64,000 bases of DNA from Duganella sp. BJB480 (GCA_003416985.1 QVIN01000006.1:517871-581870); one strand, 5' to 3'; shown: positions 1-9,882, numbered from the stretch's first letter. Notes: a model not told the origin generated them from the sequence alone. Program-made: numbers and translations.

Positions 1-1253
1 AGGCCGCCTACACCATCGGCAACGCGGTGCAGGACTTCGCGCAGGAATTCCGCCTCAACTCCAAGGGCGGCGGGCCGCTGAAGTGGACCGCCGGCGCCTT
101 CCTCGAAAGCGGCAAGCGCGACACGCGCCAGGACGAGCCGACCACCGGCTTCGACAAGCGCTTCGCCGTCGCCCACAACTTCCCCGGCTATGACTCGCAG
201 GCCAACGATCTGGCCTTCCAGCCCAACGATTTCTTCTCCGGCACGCAGAACACCAGGTCGCGCCAGGTGGCGTTGTTCGCCGAGGGCACCTACACCGTCT
301 GGGACCAGCTGGACCTGACGGCCGGCCTGCGCCTGTTCAAGGGCACGCAGGACTTCGACCTGCGCTTCACCGGCCTGTTCGGCAACCTGGTTGGCGCCAC
401 GCCGTCGGCGCCGGTGGGCCAGCCGGAAGTGAGCAACAGCAGCGCCACCTCGCGCGGCGCCAACCCGCGCTTCGCCGCCGCGTGGCGCGTCGACCGCGAG
501 CACATGCTGTACGCCTCGGCCGGCAAGGGCTTCCGCTACGGCGGCAACAACCAGCCGGTGCCGTTCAACTTCTGCGGCGTGAACGCGCCGGCCACCTTCG
601 CGCCGGACAGCCTGTGGAACTACGAGGTCGGCTCGAAGAACACGCTGCTGGACCAGCGCATGACCCTCAACGCCAGCGCCTATGTGATCGAGTGGAAGGA
701 CGTCCAGGTGTTCAACAAGCTGCCGTGCACCTACTACTTCACGCAGAACGCCGGCAAGCTGCGCAGCGAAGGGCTGGAGCTGGAGACCGCCCTCAAGCTG
801 ACCCGCCACGCCACGCTCGGCCTGAGCGCCGCCTACAACCACGCCTACGCCACCCGCACCGTGGTCACCGGGATCGCCGCGCAGAACATTCCGGAGGGCA
901 GCCGTGCGCCGTACGCACCGCGCCTGTCGGCCACCGCCACCGCCAGCTACACCATCCCGGTGCGCGGCAACGACGAGGTGGGCATCGCCGCCAGCTACGC
1001 CTACCACAGCGACGCCTACACCAACTTCGCGGCGGCGCAGGGCAGCTACGCACAGATCCCGTCGTCCAACACGCTCAACGCCACCATCACGTACAAGACC
1101 GGCGCCTACGAGTTCGGCCTGTTCGGCACCAACCTGACCAACGGCGCCAAGGTCAGCGACGTCACGCCGAACACCATCGCCATCCAGCCGGGCGATACGC
1201 TGTTCATGGTGCGTCCGCGCACGGTGGGCCTGCGCGCCAAGGCGCGCTTCTGA
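1..1253 (+). CDS. TonB-dependent receptor, C-terminal part
   Basis: The reading frame is open from base 3 at the window edge, so the N-terminal plug and signal peptide lie outside. About 417 residues of beta-barrel remain: alternating aromatic and polar residues, a segment YASAGKGFRYGGNN typical of late barrel strands, and a final strand ending ...RPRTVGLRAKARF with the terminal Phe needed for outer-membrane insertion. By family this is a TonB/ExbBD-energised outer-membrane importer; the substrate cannot be read. No gene follows on the same strand within 150 bp except a chemotaxis receptor, which is probably transcribed separately. The segment style (KGGGPLKWTAGAFLE) resembles the large receptors that many Oxalobacteraceae carry in dozens. 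Confidence 0.85.
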   Translation, partial: AAYTIGNAVQDFAQEFRLNSKGGGPLKWTAGAFLESGKRDTRQDEPTTGFDKRFAVAHNFPGYDSQANDLAFQPNDFFSGTQNTRSRQVALFAEGTYTVWDQLDLTAGLRLFKGTQDFDLRFTGLFGNLVGATPSAPVGQPEVSNSSATSRGANPRFAAAWRVDREHMLYASAGKGFRYGGNNQPVPFNFCGVNAPATFAPDSLWNYEVGSKNTLLDQRMTLNASAYVIEWKDVQVFNKLPCTYYFTQNAGKLRSEGLELETALKLTRHATLGLSAAYNHAYATRTVVTGIAAQNIPEGSRAPYAPRLSATATASYTIPVRGNDEVGIAASYAYHSDAYTNFAAAQGSYAQIPSSNTLNATITYKTGAYEFGLFGTNLTNGAKVSDVTPNTIAIQPGDTLFMVRPRTVGLRAKARF

Positions 1254-1406
1254 GCGAGGAGGTAGCGTCTTGCATGCGTTGTGTTTTGGTAGAAATTTAT
1301 GGTGGAAGTTGCCGCATTGTTATTTTGAGGTAACACCGTTCCGCTATACTGGTCCGTGGCCGCAAAGACGGCCGGCTTCTTCGTCACTACTATGGGAACA
1401 GTCACC

Positions 1407-3131
1407 ATGACTATTACAAAGCGCTTGATCTTGACTCTGTCATTGGCGTTGCTTGCGCTGATTTTTGTCGGTATTACCGGCCTCACTCAACTGTCCACGG
1501 CGCAGCAGCGCCTTGAAATGGTGCAGAGCCGGCTGATCCCCAGCATCGCCGGCCTGAACATGGCAAAAGGCTATCTTGCCGATAGCCGCCTGGCCGGCTA
1601 CCGCCTGTCGGTGTTTTCCAACCTGGCCGACAAGACCGCGCTGGACAAGGCCTACAGCGATGCCCACGCCAAGTTCGACGAGGTGATCGAGACCTACGCC
1701 AAGGAACACATCTTCGACGAGACCGATCGCAAGATGCTGGAGGCGGACAAGGCCAACATGGCCGCCTATCGCCAGGCGCTGATTCCCTTCCTGGTCGGCG
1801 CCCACGCCGGCGACATGGACGCGGTGCGCGCCACGCTGCTGGCCGGCACGCCGCTGGCGCTGTCGGCCGCCGCCGTCAAGAAGGGCTTCGACGATCACAT
1901 CGCCTACAACAACAAGCTGATCGCCGACGTGCGCGAAGCCAGCGACGCCGCCTACAAGTTCGCCTTCCGCCTGCTGGTGAGCGTGGTGCTGCTTGGCCTG
2001 CTGGTGACCGGCGCGCTGGCGTGGCAGCTGTACGTCATCATCAAGGGCAGCCTGGCGTCGATCCGCGGCACGCTGGAGGACGTGAGCCAGTCGCTGGACC
2101 TGACGCACCAGATCAAGATCGAACGCATGGACGAAATCGGCCACACCGCCGTGGCCTTCAACAAGCTGCTGGAGCAGATCGCCGGCGTGATCGACACGGT
2201 GCGCGCCTCGACCATCGCGGTCGGCAGCGCCTCGCAGGACATCGCCAGCGGCACCGGCGACCTGTCGCAGCGCACCTCGTCGCAGGCCGCCGCGCTGGAG
2301 CAGACCGCGGCCAGCATGGAGCAGCTTACCTCCACCGTCGGCCAGAACGCCGACAACGCCCGCCAGGCCAACCAGCTGGCACGTTCGGCGTCGGACGTGG
2401 CGGCGCAGGGCGGCAGCGTGGTGGAGCAGGTGGTCGTGACCATGGGCTCGATCAACGAATCGTCGCGCAAGATCGTCGACATCATCTCGGTCATCGACGG
2501 CATCGCCTTCCAGACCAATATTTTGGCATTGAACGCGGCGGTGGAAGCGGCGCGCGCCGGTGAGCAGGGCCGGGGCTTCGCGGTGGTGGCGACCGAGGTG
2601 CGCAACCTGGCGCAGCGTTCGGCGGCTGCGGCCAAGGAGATCAAGGCGCTGATCGACGACTCGGTGGAGAAGGTCGGCTCCGGCACCAAGCTGGTGGAGC
2701 AGGCCGGGACGACGATGCACGAAGTGGTCGCCAGCATCAAGCAGGTAACCGACATCGTCGGCGAGATCAGCGCCGCCACGCAGGAGCAGAACGACGGCAT
2801 CGCGCAGGTGCATCAGGCGGTGACGCAGATGGACCAGACCACGCAGCAGAACTCGGCGCTGGTGGAGCAGACCGCCGCCGCCGCGCAGACCCTGCGCGAG
2901 CAGGCCGACAAACTGGAACGGGTGGTCAGCGCGTTTAAGATCAACGCCTCGTATGCCGCGCAAGCCGCGCCTGCGGCCCGTCCGGCGCCGGTACGCGCAG
3001 CGGCGCCGGTGGTCGCGTCGCTGCCGAAGGCTGCCGCCGCCCGTCCCAAGCCGGTCGCCAAGCCGGCCGCGCCCGCGCCGAAAAAACTCAAGGCCAGCGC
3101 CGCCAGCGCCGACGAGTGGGAAGAGTTCTGA
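1407..3131 (+). CDS. Methyl-accepting chemotaxis protein
   Basis: Inner-membrane chemoreceptor that controls the CheA kinase. From the chosen ATG (1407, MTITKRL) there is a first membrane helix at about residues 7-30, a periplasmic four-helix-bundle-type sensor to about 185, a second helix (about 188-210), a HAMP domain, and a long coiled-coil signalling domain. The signalling tip, with [20 protein letters not shown], is near-invariant for the family. The protein ends in EWEEF, which matches the xWxxF pentapeptide tether that recruits CheR/CheB in other receptors. A Pro/Ala/Lys-rich linker precedes the tether. An in-frame ATG at 1392 lacks a ribosome binding site. The ligand is unknown. No che genes lie nearby, so it is an orphan receptor feeding arrays encoded elsewhere. 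Confidence 0.95.
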   Translation: MTITKRLILTLSLALLALIFVGITGLTQLSTAQQRLEMVQSRLIPSIAGLNMAKGYLADSRLAGYRLSVFSNLADKTALDKAYSDAHAKFDEVIETYAKEHIFDETDRKMLEADKANMAAYRQALIPFLVGAHAGDMDAVRATLLAGTPLALSAAAVKKGFDDHIAYNNKLIADVREASDAAYKFAFRLLVSVVLLGLLVTGALAWQLYVIIKGSLASIRGTLEDVSQSLDLTHQIKIERMDEIGHTAVAFNKLLEQIAGVIDTVRASTIAVGSASQDIASGTGDLSQRTSSQAAALEQTAASMEQLTSTVGQNADNARQANQLARSASDVAAQGGSVVEQVVVTMGSINESSRKIVDIISVIDGIAFQTNILALNAAVEAARAGEQGRGFAVVATEVRNLAQRSAAAAKEIKALIDDSVEKVGSGTKLVEQAGTTMHEVVASIKQVTDIVGEISAATQEQNDGIAQVHQAVTQMDQTTQQNSALVEQTAAAAQTLREQADKLERVVSAFKINASYAAQAAPAARPAPVRAAAPVVASLPKAAAARPKPVAKPAAPAPKKLKASAASADEWEEF

Positions 3132-3166
3132 CCGGCGGCGCCGTTCGAAAGCCGGGAGGTTGCCAG

Positions 3167-3191
3167 AGGTGGTCACAATTTGTGACCACCT
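3167..3191. repeat. 25-bp perfect palindrome between convergent genes
   Basis: Two 12-base arms (AGGTGGTCACAA at 3167-3178 and its exact reverse complement at 3180-3191) flank one central base. It lies between the convergent ends of the chemoreceptor and a TonB receptor. As RNA it would fold into an 11-bp stem with a three-base loop on either strand, but neither side has a run of T, so it is not a standard intrinsic terminator. It could be a bidirectional terminator or 3'-end stabiliser, or a protein-binding site. Confidence 0.7.
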
Positions 3192-3246
3192 GCCTGGAAC
3201 ATGAAGTCGGTCGGAAAACGCCGCATATTGCGTTTGAAGGCTTGGT

Positions 3247-5319
3247 TCAGAAGTTCTTGACCAGCGTCGCCCGCAGCGAGCGCGATTCGATGGGGTGGAA
3301 GTGGATGTCGTTGACCGGCGCCGCTTCGCCCTTCAGTTGCGAGGGATAGTAGTAGTCGATGGCGGAATCGCGGCGGTTGGTCAGGTTGAAGGCTTCCAGC
3401 TCCAGCTTCAGGTCCTTGCGCAGCTTCCATCCGAGGCGGCCGTTCAGCGTCAGGCTTGGTTTGGAGCGCACGCTGTTGTCCTCGATGAGCGGACGCGGGC
3501 CGAAGTAGCGCAGCTTCAGCGAGCCGGAATACGGGCCGCCATCGTCGATGGTCAGCGCCAGCTGGCCGGTGCCTTCGATGGCGCCGGGGATGTAATCGCC
3601 TTCCGGCGCGGCGTCGCGCGAACGGGCGCGCGCGTAGGCCAGGTCCAAATCGACCGACAGCCATTTCAGCGGCTTGTAGTAGTTCGAAATCTCCACGCCA
3701 TGACGGCGGCTCGGGCGTCCCGCCTCGGTGGTGCCGGCGTCCCCCGCGAAGGTCAGCTCCGAATCGAAATCCAGGCGGTACACCGACAACGATGTCTGCA
3801 AGCCTGGCAGCCAGTTGCCGCGCGCGCCCAGCTCCATGCCGCGTGAGCGCACCAACGGCGCCACCTGGTCGGCCGCCGCGCCGGTCCTGGGATCGATGCG
3901 TATCGTGGCGCCGCGCGCGTCGTTGCTGTGGAAGCCGTTGCCGATGTTGGCGTACAGTTCCGCCGCCCGCCATGGGCCGTAGATCAGGCTCAGGCTCGGG
4001 CTCACCAGATGGTCGCTGGCCTTGCCGGAATTGGCCGCCAGGCTGCTGCGCACGTCGAAGCGGTAGCTGTCGATGCGCGCGCCGGCCACGGTGCGCAAGG
4101 AGCCGTTCCAGCGCGTGTTGTTCTCGACGTACAGCCCCACGCTCGATTCGACGATGTGATCCTGCCGCGTGACCGCCAGCGGCTTGCGCGCCTGCGTGGC
4201 CAGCAGGCCGTTAAAGATATTATCGTTTTGCAGCTGGATGCCGATGGTGGTGGCGCTGTTGCCGTTCTCCGTGTGCTGGTGCCAGCTGTGGCTTGCGTTG
4301 ACGCCGCTGGTCACGCGCTTGTCCGGCTGCGCGAACTGGTCGCCATGCACCGGATCGTCCATGAAGTAGGTGAAGTTGGAATACAGGTCCAGCTGGTTGG
4401 CGATGATGTAGGCGTTGACCCTGGAAGCGCTGTCGTCGCCGGTGCGCCGCCACGCGCCGGATAGGCTGTAGCGGTGCGACTTGCCGCCGTCGCTCGGATC
4501 GATGGCGTCGTTGCGGCCTATCTGCCCATCCCGCACGGCGCGCAGCGGAATCTGGTCGGTCGCGTTCCAGTCGGCGCGGTAGGCCATCAGGCTGACATTG
4601 AAGCCGTTGTTGGCATAGCCTTGGCTGTAGCGCAGCACCGCGTTCAGTTTCTGGTAGTCGTCGGGACGCGTGTAGGGACCGTCGTTGTGCAGCGCCTCGA
4701 CCGCGTACAGCAGGCTGCCGTCGCCGGCATCCAGCGAGTCGGCCAGCAGCGCGCGCCCGTAGCCGTGCTGGCCGGCCGACGCGGAAGCCACGCCTTGCAG
4801 CAGGCGGTTGGCGTACACCACCGACGCCGTGCCGGCCGAGGCGAAGTCGCCTTCTTCGGCGGAGTAGGGGCCCTTCTTGTAATCGAGCCGCACCGCCAGT
4901 TCGGGGATCAGGAAATTGAGGTCGGTCCAGCCCTGGCCGTGCGCGTGGCTGCGCTGGTTGACGGGCATCTCGTCGACGGTGGTGCGCAGGTCGGTGCCGT
5001 GATCGAGGTTGAATCCACGCAGGTAGAACTGATTGGCCTTGCCTTCGCCGCTATGCTGGCTGACGATCAGGCCGGGCGCCGCTTCGAGGATTTCGCCGGG
5101 GCGGTAGACGGTGCGCGCGGCCAGCTCCTGCTGCGACACGCTGCCCGCGCTGGCCGCATCGGCCACGCCCAGCTGGTTGGCGCGCGAGCCATCGACCAGC
5201 ACCTGTTGCAGGATCTGGTCGTCGGCCTGCGCCGAGCCCAATGCGAACAGCAGCAAATATTTAACGGGTGGTTTGATCGACGCTGCCTTGATCGAAGATG
5301 AGAGTCTGGACGGGACCAT
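3247..5319 (-). CDS. TonB-dependent receptor of the M1 peptidase operon
   Basis: Outer-membrane active importer of about 690 residues: N-terminal signal (KYLLLFALGSAQA), plug domain at roughly 40-160 with an FYLRGFNLDHGTDL segment, then a barrel ending in ...LRATLVKNF. The plug is rich in His (RSHAHGQGW), which could suit a metal or metal chelate, but that is inference. The only good start, ATG at 5319, lies 59 bp inside the preceding DUF6702 gene in another frame, with a weak CAGG before it; a TTG at 5256 would truncate the signal peptide. The gene is the last of a three-gene minus-strand operon and is probably translationally coupled. Confidence 0.88.
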   Translation of the reverse strand: MVPSRLSSSIKAASIKPPVKYLLLFALGSAQADDQILQQVLVDGSRANQLGVADAASAGSVSQQELAARTVYRPGEILEAAPGLIVSQHSGEGKANQFYLRGFNLDHGTDLRTTVDEMPVNQRSHAHGQGWTDLNFLIPELAVRLDYKKGPYSAEEGDFASAGTASVVYANRLLQGVASASAGQHGYGRALLADSLDAGDGSLLYAVEALHNDGPYTRPDDYQKLNAVLRYSQGYANNGFNVSLMAYRADWNATDQIPLRAVRDGQIGRNDAIDPSDGGKSHRYSLSGAWRRTGDDSASRVNAYIIANQLDLYSNFTYFMDDPVHGDQFAQPDKRVTSGVNASHSWHQHTENGNSATTIGIQLQNDNIFNGLLATQARKPLAVTRQDHIVESSVGLYVENNTRWNGSLRTVAGARIDSYRFDVRSSLAANSGKASDHLVSPSLSLIYGPWRAAELYANIGNGFHSNDARGATIRIDPRTGAAADQVAPLVRSRGMELGARGNWLPGLQTSLSVYRLDFDSELTFAGDAGTTEAGRPSRRHGVEISNYYKPLKWLSVDLDLAYARARSRDAAPEGDYIPGAIEGTGQLALTIDDGGPYSGSLKLRYFGPRPLIEDNSVRSKPSLTLNGRLGWKLRKDLKLELEAFNLTNRRDSAIDYYYPSQLKGEAAPVNDIHFHPIESRSLRATLVKNF

Positions 5320-5755
5320 CGGCCTGCAGGTTCACGGTGTTCTTTTGAGATGGCAGGAAGTCTACCAGCAAGGCGTTGTGGATGCGCGTCGCCGGCGCCA
5401 GCTTCTTGCCTTCGACCTCCTGGAAGATGACGATGCTGTCGGCATCCGCCTTCATGCCCACCCAATGCAGCGGCAGGCGCTTGCCGTCCGGGCCTTCCAG
5501 GTAGAACTGCCGTTCCACGTAGCGGCGCAGCGGGGCTTCGCTGTCCGCCTGGCCCAGGTCGAAATTGCGGCCGTAAAGATTCGTCAGCAGCGTGGCGACA
5601 TCGTGCGCCGTGTAGGTGTGCACGATCTCGGTGTTGCCGGTGCGGGCGTTGTAGCTGATGTCCGCTATGCCCATGTGAAAATTATGGGCGCCGGCGACCG
5701 CGCCGGCGCATGCCAGCACGGTCGCCACGGCCAGGCGCAAGGCACGCCGCATCAT
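5261..5755 (-). CDS. DUF6702-family secreted protein
   Basis: 164 residues with a signal peptide (AVATVLACAGAVAGA) followed by HNFHMGIADISYN. That start matches the DUF6702 family, whose members begin soon after cleavage with a His-containing strand and are found beside peptidases and TonB receptors. The rest looks like a single beta-rich domain (LPLHWVGMKADADS, VIFQEVEGKKL). The molecular function is not known. ATG at 5755 overlaps the TGA of the M1 peptidase by 4 bp (ATGA), and its own end overlaps the TonB receptor start by 59 bp, so the three genes are one translation-coupled unit. It probably works in the periplasm with the peptidase and receptor. Confidence 0.75.
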   Translation of the reverse strand: MMRRALRLAVATVLACAGAVAGAHNFHMGIADISYNARTGNTEIVHTYTAHDVATLLTNLYGRNFDLGQADSEAPLRRYVERQFYLEGPDGKRLPLHWVGMKADADSIVIFQEVEGKKLAPATRIHNALLVDFLPSQKNTVNLQADGPVQTLIFDQGSVDQTTR

Positions 5756-8121
5756 TCGGCCGACGAGTCCTTGGACGACTTGTCGCCCTTGCCCTTGAGC
5801 GGCGTGTTGTAGTCGCGCATCAGGTTGTTGCGGTCACGGTCGGTCTTGAACAGCTCAAGGCGCGACTGCGTCACCTTGCGCGGCCAGGAGTTGTTGCTGG
5901 TGTCGATGTCGGCGGTCTCCCAGAACGGATCCTGGGTCAGGCCCACCATCGGCTCGTCGGTGACGATCAACTTGGTGATCTTCTTCGGCGAGTAGCGCCA
6001 TACTTCGGCCGGAATGCGCTCGATGTACTTCTTGCCGCTCTTGAGTTCAATCTCCAGGATCAGCGGCATCACCATGCCGCCCAGGTTGGAGAAGTCCACC
6101 AGGTACAGGTGCTTGCCCTGGTCCAGCAGTTTTTTCTCCCACGGCTCCAGCTTCTCGATCGCTTCGGCGTAGGTGTTGCGGTCCTTGTTGGTGACGGTGA
6201 ACTCGTCATGCTCGTTGTAGAAGTCCTTCAGCTCCGGATGCGCGTCCAGGCGCTTGGGCAGCGGCTTGTTGAGTTGTTCGGAAATCGAAATTGGCTGCGC
6301 GTCCTTCTGCGCCTTCTTCCATGCCTTTTCCTTTTCCGGATCCTTGGTGCTCACGCCGTATTCGCTGATGCCGTCGATGCTGATGTCCACCGCGTCGGTG
6401 GTGTAGAACCAGCCGCGCCAGAACCAGTCAAGGTCGGTGCCGGAAGCATCTTCCATGGTGCGGAAGAAGTCGGCTGGGGTGGGGCGCTTGAACTTCCAGC
6501 GGCGCGCGTATTCCCGGAACGCGTAGTCGAACAATTCGCGGCCCAGGATGGTCTCGCGCAGGATGTTCAAGCCGGTGGCCGGCTTGGCGTAGGCGTTGTT
6601 CCCGAACTGGAGCAGCGACTCCGAGTTGGTCATGATCGGCACCTGGTTCTGGCTGCGCATGTAGTCGACGATGTTGCGCGGCTCGCCACGGCGCGACGGG
6701 TAGTTGTCTTCCCACGCCTGCTCGGCCAGATACTGCACGAAGGTGTTCAGGCCTTCATCCATCCAGGTCCACTGGCGCTCGTCCGAGTTGATGATCATCG
6801 GGTAGTAGTTGTGGCCCACCTCGTGGATGATCACGCCGATCAGGCCATACTTGGTCTGCTGCGACCAGGTGAGGGCGCCGGTCTTCTTGTCCTTGTTCGG
6901 GCGCGGGCCGTTGAAGGAGATCATCGGATACTCCATGCCGCCCACCGGGCCGTTGACCGAGATCGCGGTCGGATACGGATAATCGAAGCTGTACTTGTTG
7001 TACTGGTCGATGGTGTGGATGATGGCCTGCGTGCTGTACTTGCCCCACAGCGGGTTGCCTTCCTTCGGATAGTAGGACATCGCCATCACGTTGGTGGAAT
7101 CCTTCTTGAAGCCCTGCGCATCCCAGATGAACTTGCGGCTGGAGGCCCAGGCGAAGTCGCGCACGTTGGCGGCCTTGAAGTGCCAGGTCTTCGACGCGGT
7201 ACTGACCGACTTCTCGGCCTTCTCGGCTTCCTCCTGCGTGACGATGACCACCGGCGCGGACGCGGTCTTCGCCTTGGCCAGGCGGTCGCGCTGCGCGGCG
7301 CTCAGCACGTCGCCGGGGTTTTGCAGTTCGCCAGTGGAGGCCACCACGTGGTCCGCCGGCACGGTCAGCTGCACGTCGTAGTCGCCGAATTCCAGCGTGA
7401 ACTCGCCGGAGCCCAGGAACTGCTTGTGCTGCCAGCCCATCACGTCGTAATAGGCCGCCATGCGCGGATACCATTGGGCGATTTCGAACAGGTCGTTCTT
7501 ATCGTCCTCGAAGTGCTCGTAGCCCGAACGCCCGCCCAGCACCTGCTGCTCGTTGATGTTGTAGGACCAGTCGATATTGAAGACGAAGCTCTGGCCCGGC
7601 TTCAGCGGCGCCGGCAGGTCGATCCGCATCATGGTGCGGTTGATGGTGTACTTCAGCGGCTGGCCGCCGGCGCTCACGGTCTTGATGTTGTAGCCGCCGT
7701 CGAAGTCGCGGCCGGCCAGGATGCCGCGCATGCCTTCGAACTTGTAGCCGTCTTCCGGCGTGCGCGCCTTGGCCCATGCTTCGCGCGAGGGCTGCGTCAG
7801 CATCATGCGGGCGTCGGAGTTCTTCTTGTAGATGTTCTGGTCGAGCTGCACCCACAGGTAGCTCAGCGTATCGGGCGAGTTGTTGTGGTAGTTGATTTGC
7901 TCGCTGCCGGTGATGGCGCGCTTGGCCTCGTCGAGCGTGGCGCGGATCGTGTAGTCCGCGCGCTGCTGCCAGTAGGCGGCGCCGGGCGCGCCGGATGCGG
8001 TGCGGTAGGAATTGGCGGTGGGGAGTATCTCGTCCAGCTGGCGGAACTTGTCGTCGAATGGCTCCGCCGCGAATGCGGACGCCGTAAAGCAGAGAGCCAT
8101 GAAGCCGATGGTTTTTCGCAT
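5752..8121 (-). CDS. M1-family zinc metallopeptidase, exported
   Basis: 789 residues with a signal peptide ending in SAFA. The catalytic zinc site HEVGH followed after exactly 18 residues by Glu (in DEGLNTF) is the HExxH-X18-E signature of M1 gluzincins, near residue 435. GGMEYP before it corresponds to the GxMEN exopeptidase motif, with Y in place of N. Family members cleave N-terminal residues from peptides. The signal peptide puts it in the periplasm or outside. It is the first gene of an operon with a DUF6702 protein and a TonB receptor, suggesting peptide breakdown linked to uptake. GGGGAAG lies 7 bp before the ATG, and an extended -10 promoter is upstream. Confidence 0.93.
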   Translation of the reverse strand: MRKTIGFMALCFTASAFAAEPFDDKFRQLDEILPTANSYRTASGAPGAAYWQQRADYTIRATLDEAKRAITGSEQINYHNNSPDTLSYLWVQLDQNIYKKNSDARMMLTQPSREAWAKARTPEDGYKFEGMRGILAGRDFDGGYNIKTVSAGGQPLKYTINRTMMRIDLPAPLKPGQSFVFNIDWSYNINEQQVLGGRSGYEHFEDDKNDLFEIAQWYPRMAAYYDVMGWQHKQFLGSGEFTLEFGDYDVQLTVPADHVVASTGELQNPGDVLSAAQRDRLAKAKTASAPVVIVTQEEAEKAEKSVSTASKTWHFKAANVRDFAWASSRKFIWDAQGFKKDSTNVMAMSYYPKEGNPLWGKYSTQAIIHTIDQYNKYSFDYPYPTAISVNGPVGGMEYPMISFNGPRPNKDKKTGALTWSQQTKYGLIGVIIHEVGHNYYPMIINSDERQWTWMDEGLNTFVQYLAEQAWEDNYPSRRGEPRNIVDYMRSQNQVPIMTNSESLLQFGNNAYAKPATGLNILRETILGRELFDYAFREYARRWKFKRPTPADFFRTMEDASGTDLDWFWRGWFYTTDAVDISIDGISEYGVSTKDPEKEKAWKKAQKDAQPISISEQLNKPLPKRLDAHPELKDFYNEHDEFTVTNKDRNTYAEAIEKLEPWEKKLLDQGKHLYLVDFSNLGGMVMPLILEIELKSGKKYIERIPAEVWRYSPKKITKLIVTDEPMVGLTQDPFWETADIDTSNNSWPRKVTQSRLELFKTDRDRNNLMRDYNTPLKGKGDKSSKDSSAE

Positions 8122-8161
8122 AGTTTGTCTTCCCCGTGTTTGCCCGAATAAAGGGAGCTAG

Positions 8162-8170
8162 TGTATAGCA
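8162..8170 (-). promoter_or_regulatory. Extended -10 promoter for the M1 peptidase operon
   Basis: Read on the minus strand, TGC TATACA (8170 to 8162) is an extended -10 element about 40 bases before the peptidase ATG. No good -35 is seen at 17 bases, as is common for extended -10 promoters. Confidence 0.42.
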
Positions 8171-8234
8171 ACTTTTCAAAGAATTACCGGGCGATACAAA
8201 AAAATACAAACTAAGTGGCGGTTTTCATTTTTGC

Positions 8235-9764
8235 TTATTTGCTTGTTTGATTTTGCCGCTGCTGCTCCAGGAAAGCGTGGTGGGCGTCGTCGGTGGCGCT
8301 CATCGCGGCCGATGGCACGTCCAGCCGCATCAGGCGGGAACCCTTGCCGCTGCTGGTGCGCGGCCATTCCGGCAGGCCCGCGCCGTTGGGATTGCCGGCC
8401 TTGATGAAGTTGGCGAAGTAGTCCTGCATCTGCGCCGACAGCGCGAAATCGCCGGCGGTCCATGCATACACTTTATTTGATGGCAGGTTACCCAGCGCGT
8501 ATTCGATTTCGACCGAATGTCCGGCGCCGGTCTGGCCCGGACGCGGGCGCGCATAGTAGTAGCGGTAGACCGGCTGGCCGCTGGTGCGCGCGTGCGTGTC
8601 GATCCACTTCCAGGTGCCGTGGGCGATAAACAGGTCGCCGGCCAGGTCGTTCGCGGCCTGCAGCACGTCGCCGCTGTAGGCTTCCTGCGCGGCGGGGGCG
8701 CGGTCGCGGAACATGGTTTGCAGCGCCTTGCCGAAGTTCTCCGGCGTCGGCTCGGCTTCGCCCAGCACCTGCTTGTAGTAGCCCTCGTGCGAATTCCATC
8801 CGGCCAGCAGCGGCACCCTGGCCTGCTCGCCCGCCGTGTACATTTCGACCGGGCTGCGTGGCAGCACATAGCCGTCCTGGATGGCGGCGAACCATGGCGC
8901 GTCCGGCCGCTTCATCGTGTCCAGCAACTGCTGGGCGGGCATGGCGCGCAGCGCGGCCAGCGTCGGCGCGCCGATTTGTGCGGCGAAGGCGGCGCCTTTC
9001 TTTTCCGCGACCGCCAGCGGCTGCGGGGGCTCCAGGCCAAGCAGCGCGCCGCTCTCGCCGATGGCGCCGGCGATCAATCCCTTGGCCAATGGCGACAGCA
9101 TCTGCGCGCTGACCGACCAGGAACCGGCCGATTCGCCGGCGATGGTGACGCGTGCGGGGTCGCCGCCGAAAGCCGCGATATTCCTCGCCACCCATTGCAG
9201 CGCCGCCGCCTGGTCCATCAGGCCGTAGTTGCCGGAGGCCTTGTGCGGCGATTCCGCCGTCAGTTCAGGGTGGGCCAGGAAGCCGAAGATGTTCAGGCGG
9301 TAGTTGACGGTCAGCGTGACGATGCCCTTGGCGGCCATGCTGGCGCCGTCGTAGCGCGGCTCGGAGCCGTCGCCGGCCGCGAAGCCGCCGCCGTAGAAGT
9401 AGACCAGCACCGGCAGCTTGTCCTTGGTCGACTTGGCCGGCGTCCACACGTTCAGGTACAGGCAGTCCTCGCTGACGCCGTCGGAGCGGAACACCATGTC
9501 GCCGAACAGCGGCAGCTGCATGGCGCGCGGCCCGAAGTGGTCGGCCTTGCGCACGCCGCGCCACTTCTGCGCCGGCTGCGGCGCCTTCCATCGGAGATTG
9601 CCGACCGGCGGCGCCGCGAACGGAATCCCTTTGTACGATGTGACGCCGGACGCCTCCAGCGTGCCCTCGACCACGCCGGTGGCGGTGGTGGCGCGCGGCG
9701 CGGCCGCGAAGGAGGGGGCGGCGATCACACCGAAGGCAGCCAGCAGCAAACCGTATTTGTTCAT
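8235..9764 (-). CDS. Type B carboxylesterase, exported
   Basis: Alpha/beta-hydrolase of 509 residues from ATG 9764 (MNKYGLLL); the frame is open for 54 more bases but the signal peptide (to SFAAA) begins here. Visible family marks are the oxyanion-hole GGGF (about 125-128), the nucleophile elbow GESAG with Ser212, EDCLYLNV near residue 100, and a late GHSVEIEYALGN with the catalytic His. Such enzymes hydrolyse carboxylic esters; the substrate is not evident. It stands alone: its start is 142 bp from the end of the PEP-CTERM gene, with a strong hairpin between. Confidence 0.92.
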   Translation of the reverse strand: MNKYGLLLAAFGVIAAPSFAAAPRATTATGVVEGTLEASGVTSYKGIPFAAPPVGNLRWKAPQPAQKWRGVRKADHFGPRAMQLPLFGDMVFRSDGVSEDCLYLNVWTPAKSTKDKLPVLVYFYGGGFAAGDGSEPRYDGASMAAKGIVTLTVNYRLNIFGFLAHPELTAESPHKASGNYGLMDQAAALQWVARNIAAFGGDPARVTIAGESAGSWSVSAQMLSPLAKGLIAGAIGESGALLGLEPPQPLAVAEKKGAAFAAQIGAPTLAALRAMPAQQLLDTMKRPDAPWFAAIQDGYVLPRSPVEMYTAGEQARVPLLAGWNSHEGYYKQVLGEAEPTPENFGKALQTMFRDRAPAAQEAYSGDVLQAANDLAGDLFIAHGTWKWIDTHARTSGQPVYRYYYARPRPGQTGAGHSVEIEYALGNLPSNKVYAWTAGDFALSAQMQDYFANFIKAGNPNGAGLPEWPRTSSGKGSRLMRLDVPSAAMSATDDAHHAFLEQQRQNQTSK

Positions 9765-9858
9765 GTCGTCATCCAGGATTTGAATATCGACGCCCACTAT
9801 AGCTGGAAGCCTTTCCACCCGCGACAGTTATTTTCGCGGCGCCGGGCGCTGAAATGAC

Positions 9859-9882
9859 TGCGGGCGCCGCAAGGCGCCCGCA
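9859..9882 (-). terminator. GC-rich hairpin after the PEP-CTERM gene
   Basis: Perfect 10-bp stem (TGCGGGCGCC at 9859-9868, complement at 9873-9882) with loop GCAA. It lies 25 bp past the stop of the PEP-CTERM gene on the minus strand. The T run expected of an intrinsic terminator is missing, so this may be a weak or Rho-assisted terminator. Confidence 0.4.

Noticed and set aside
1325-1350. TTGAGG and TATACT before the chemoreceptor.
   Set aside because: The spacer is only 14 bp, too short for a normal sigma-70 promoter; the TATACT alone is weak evidence.
5710-8151. A long plus-strand frame opposite the M1 peptidase.
   Set aside because: The peptidase has full catalytic motifs; the opposite frame has none.
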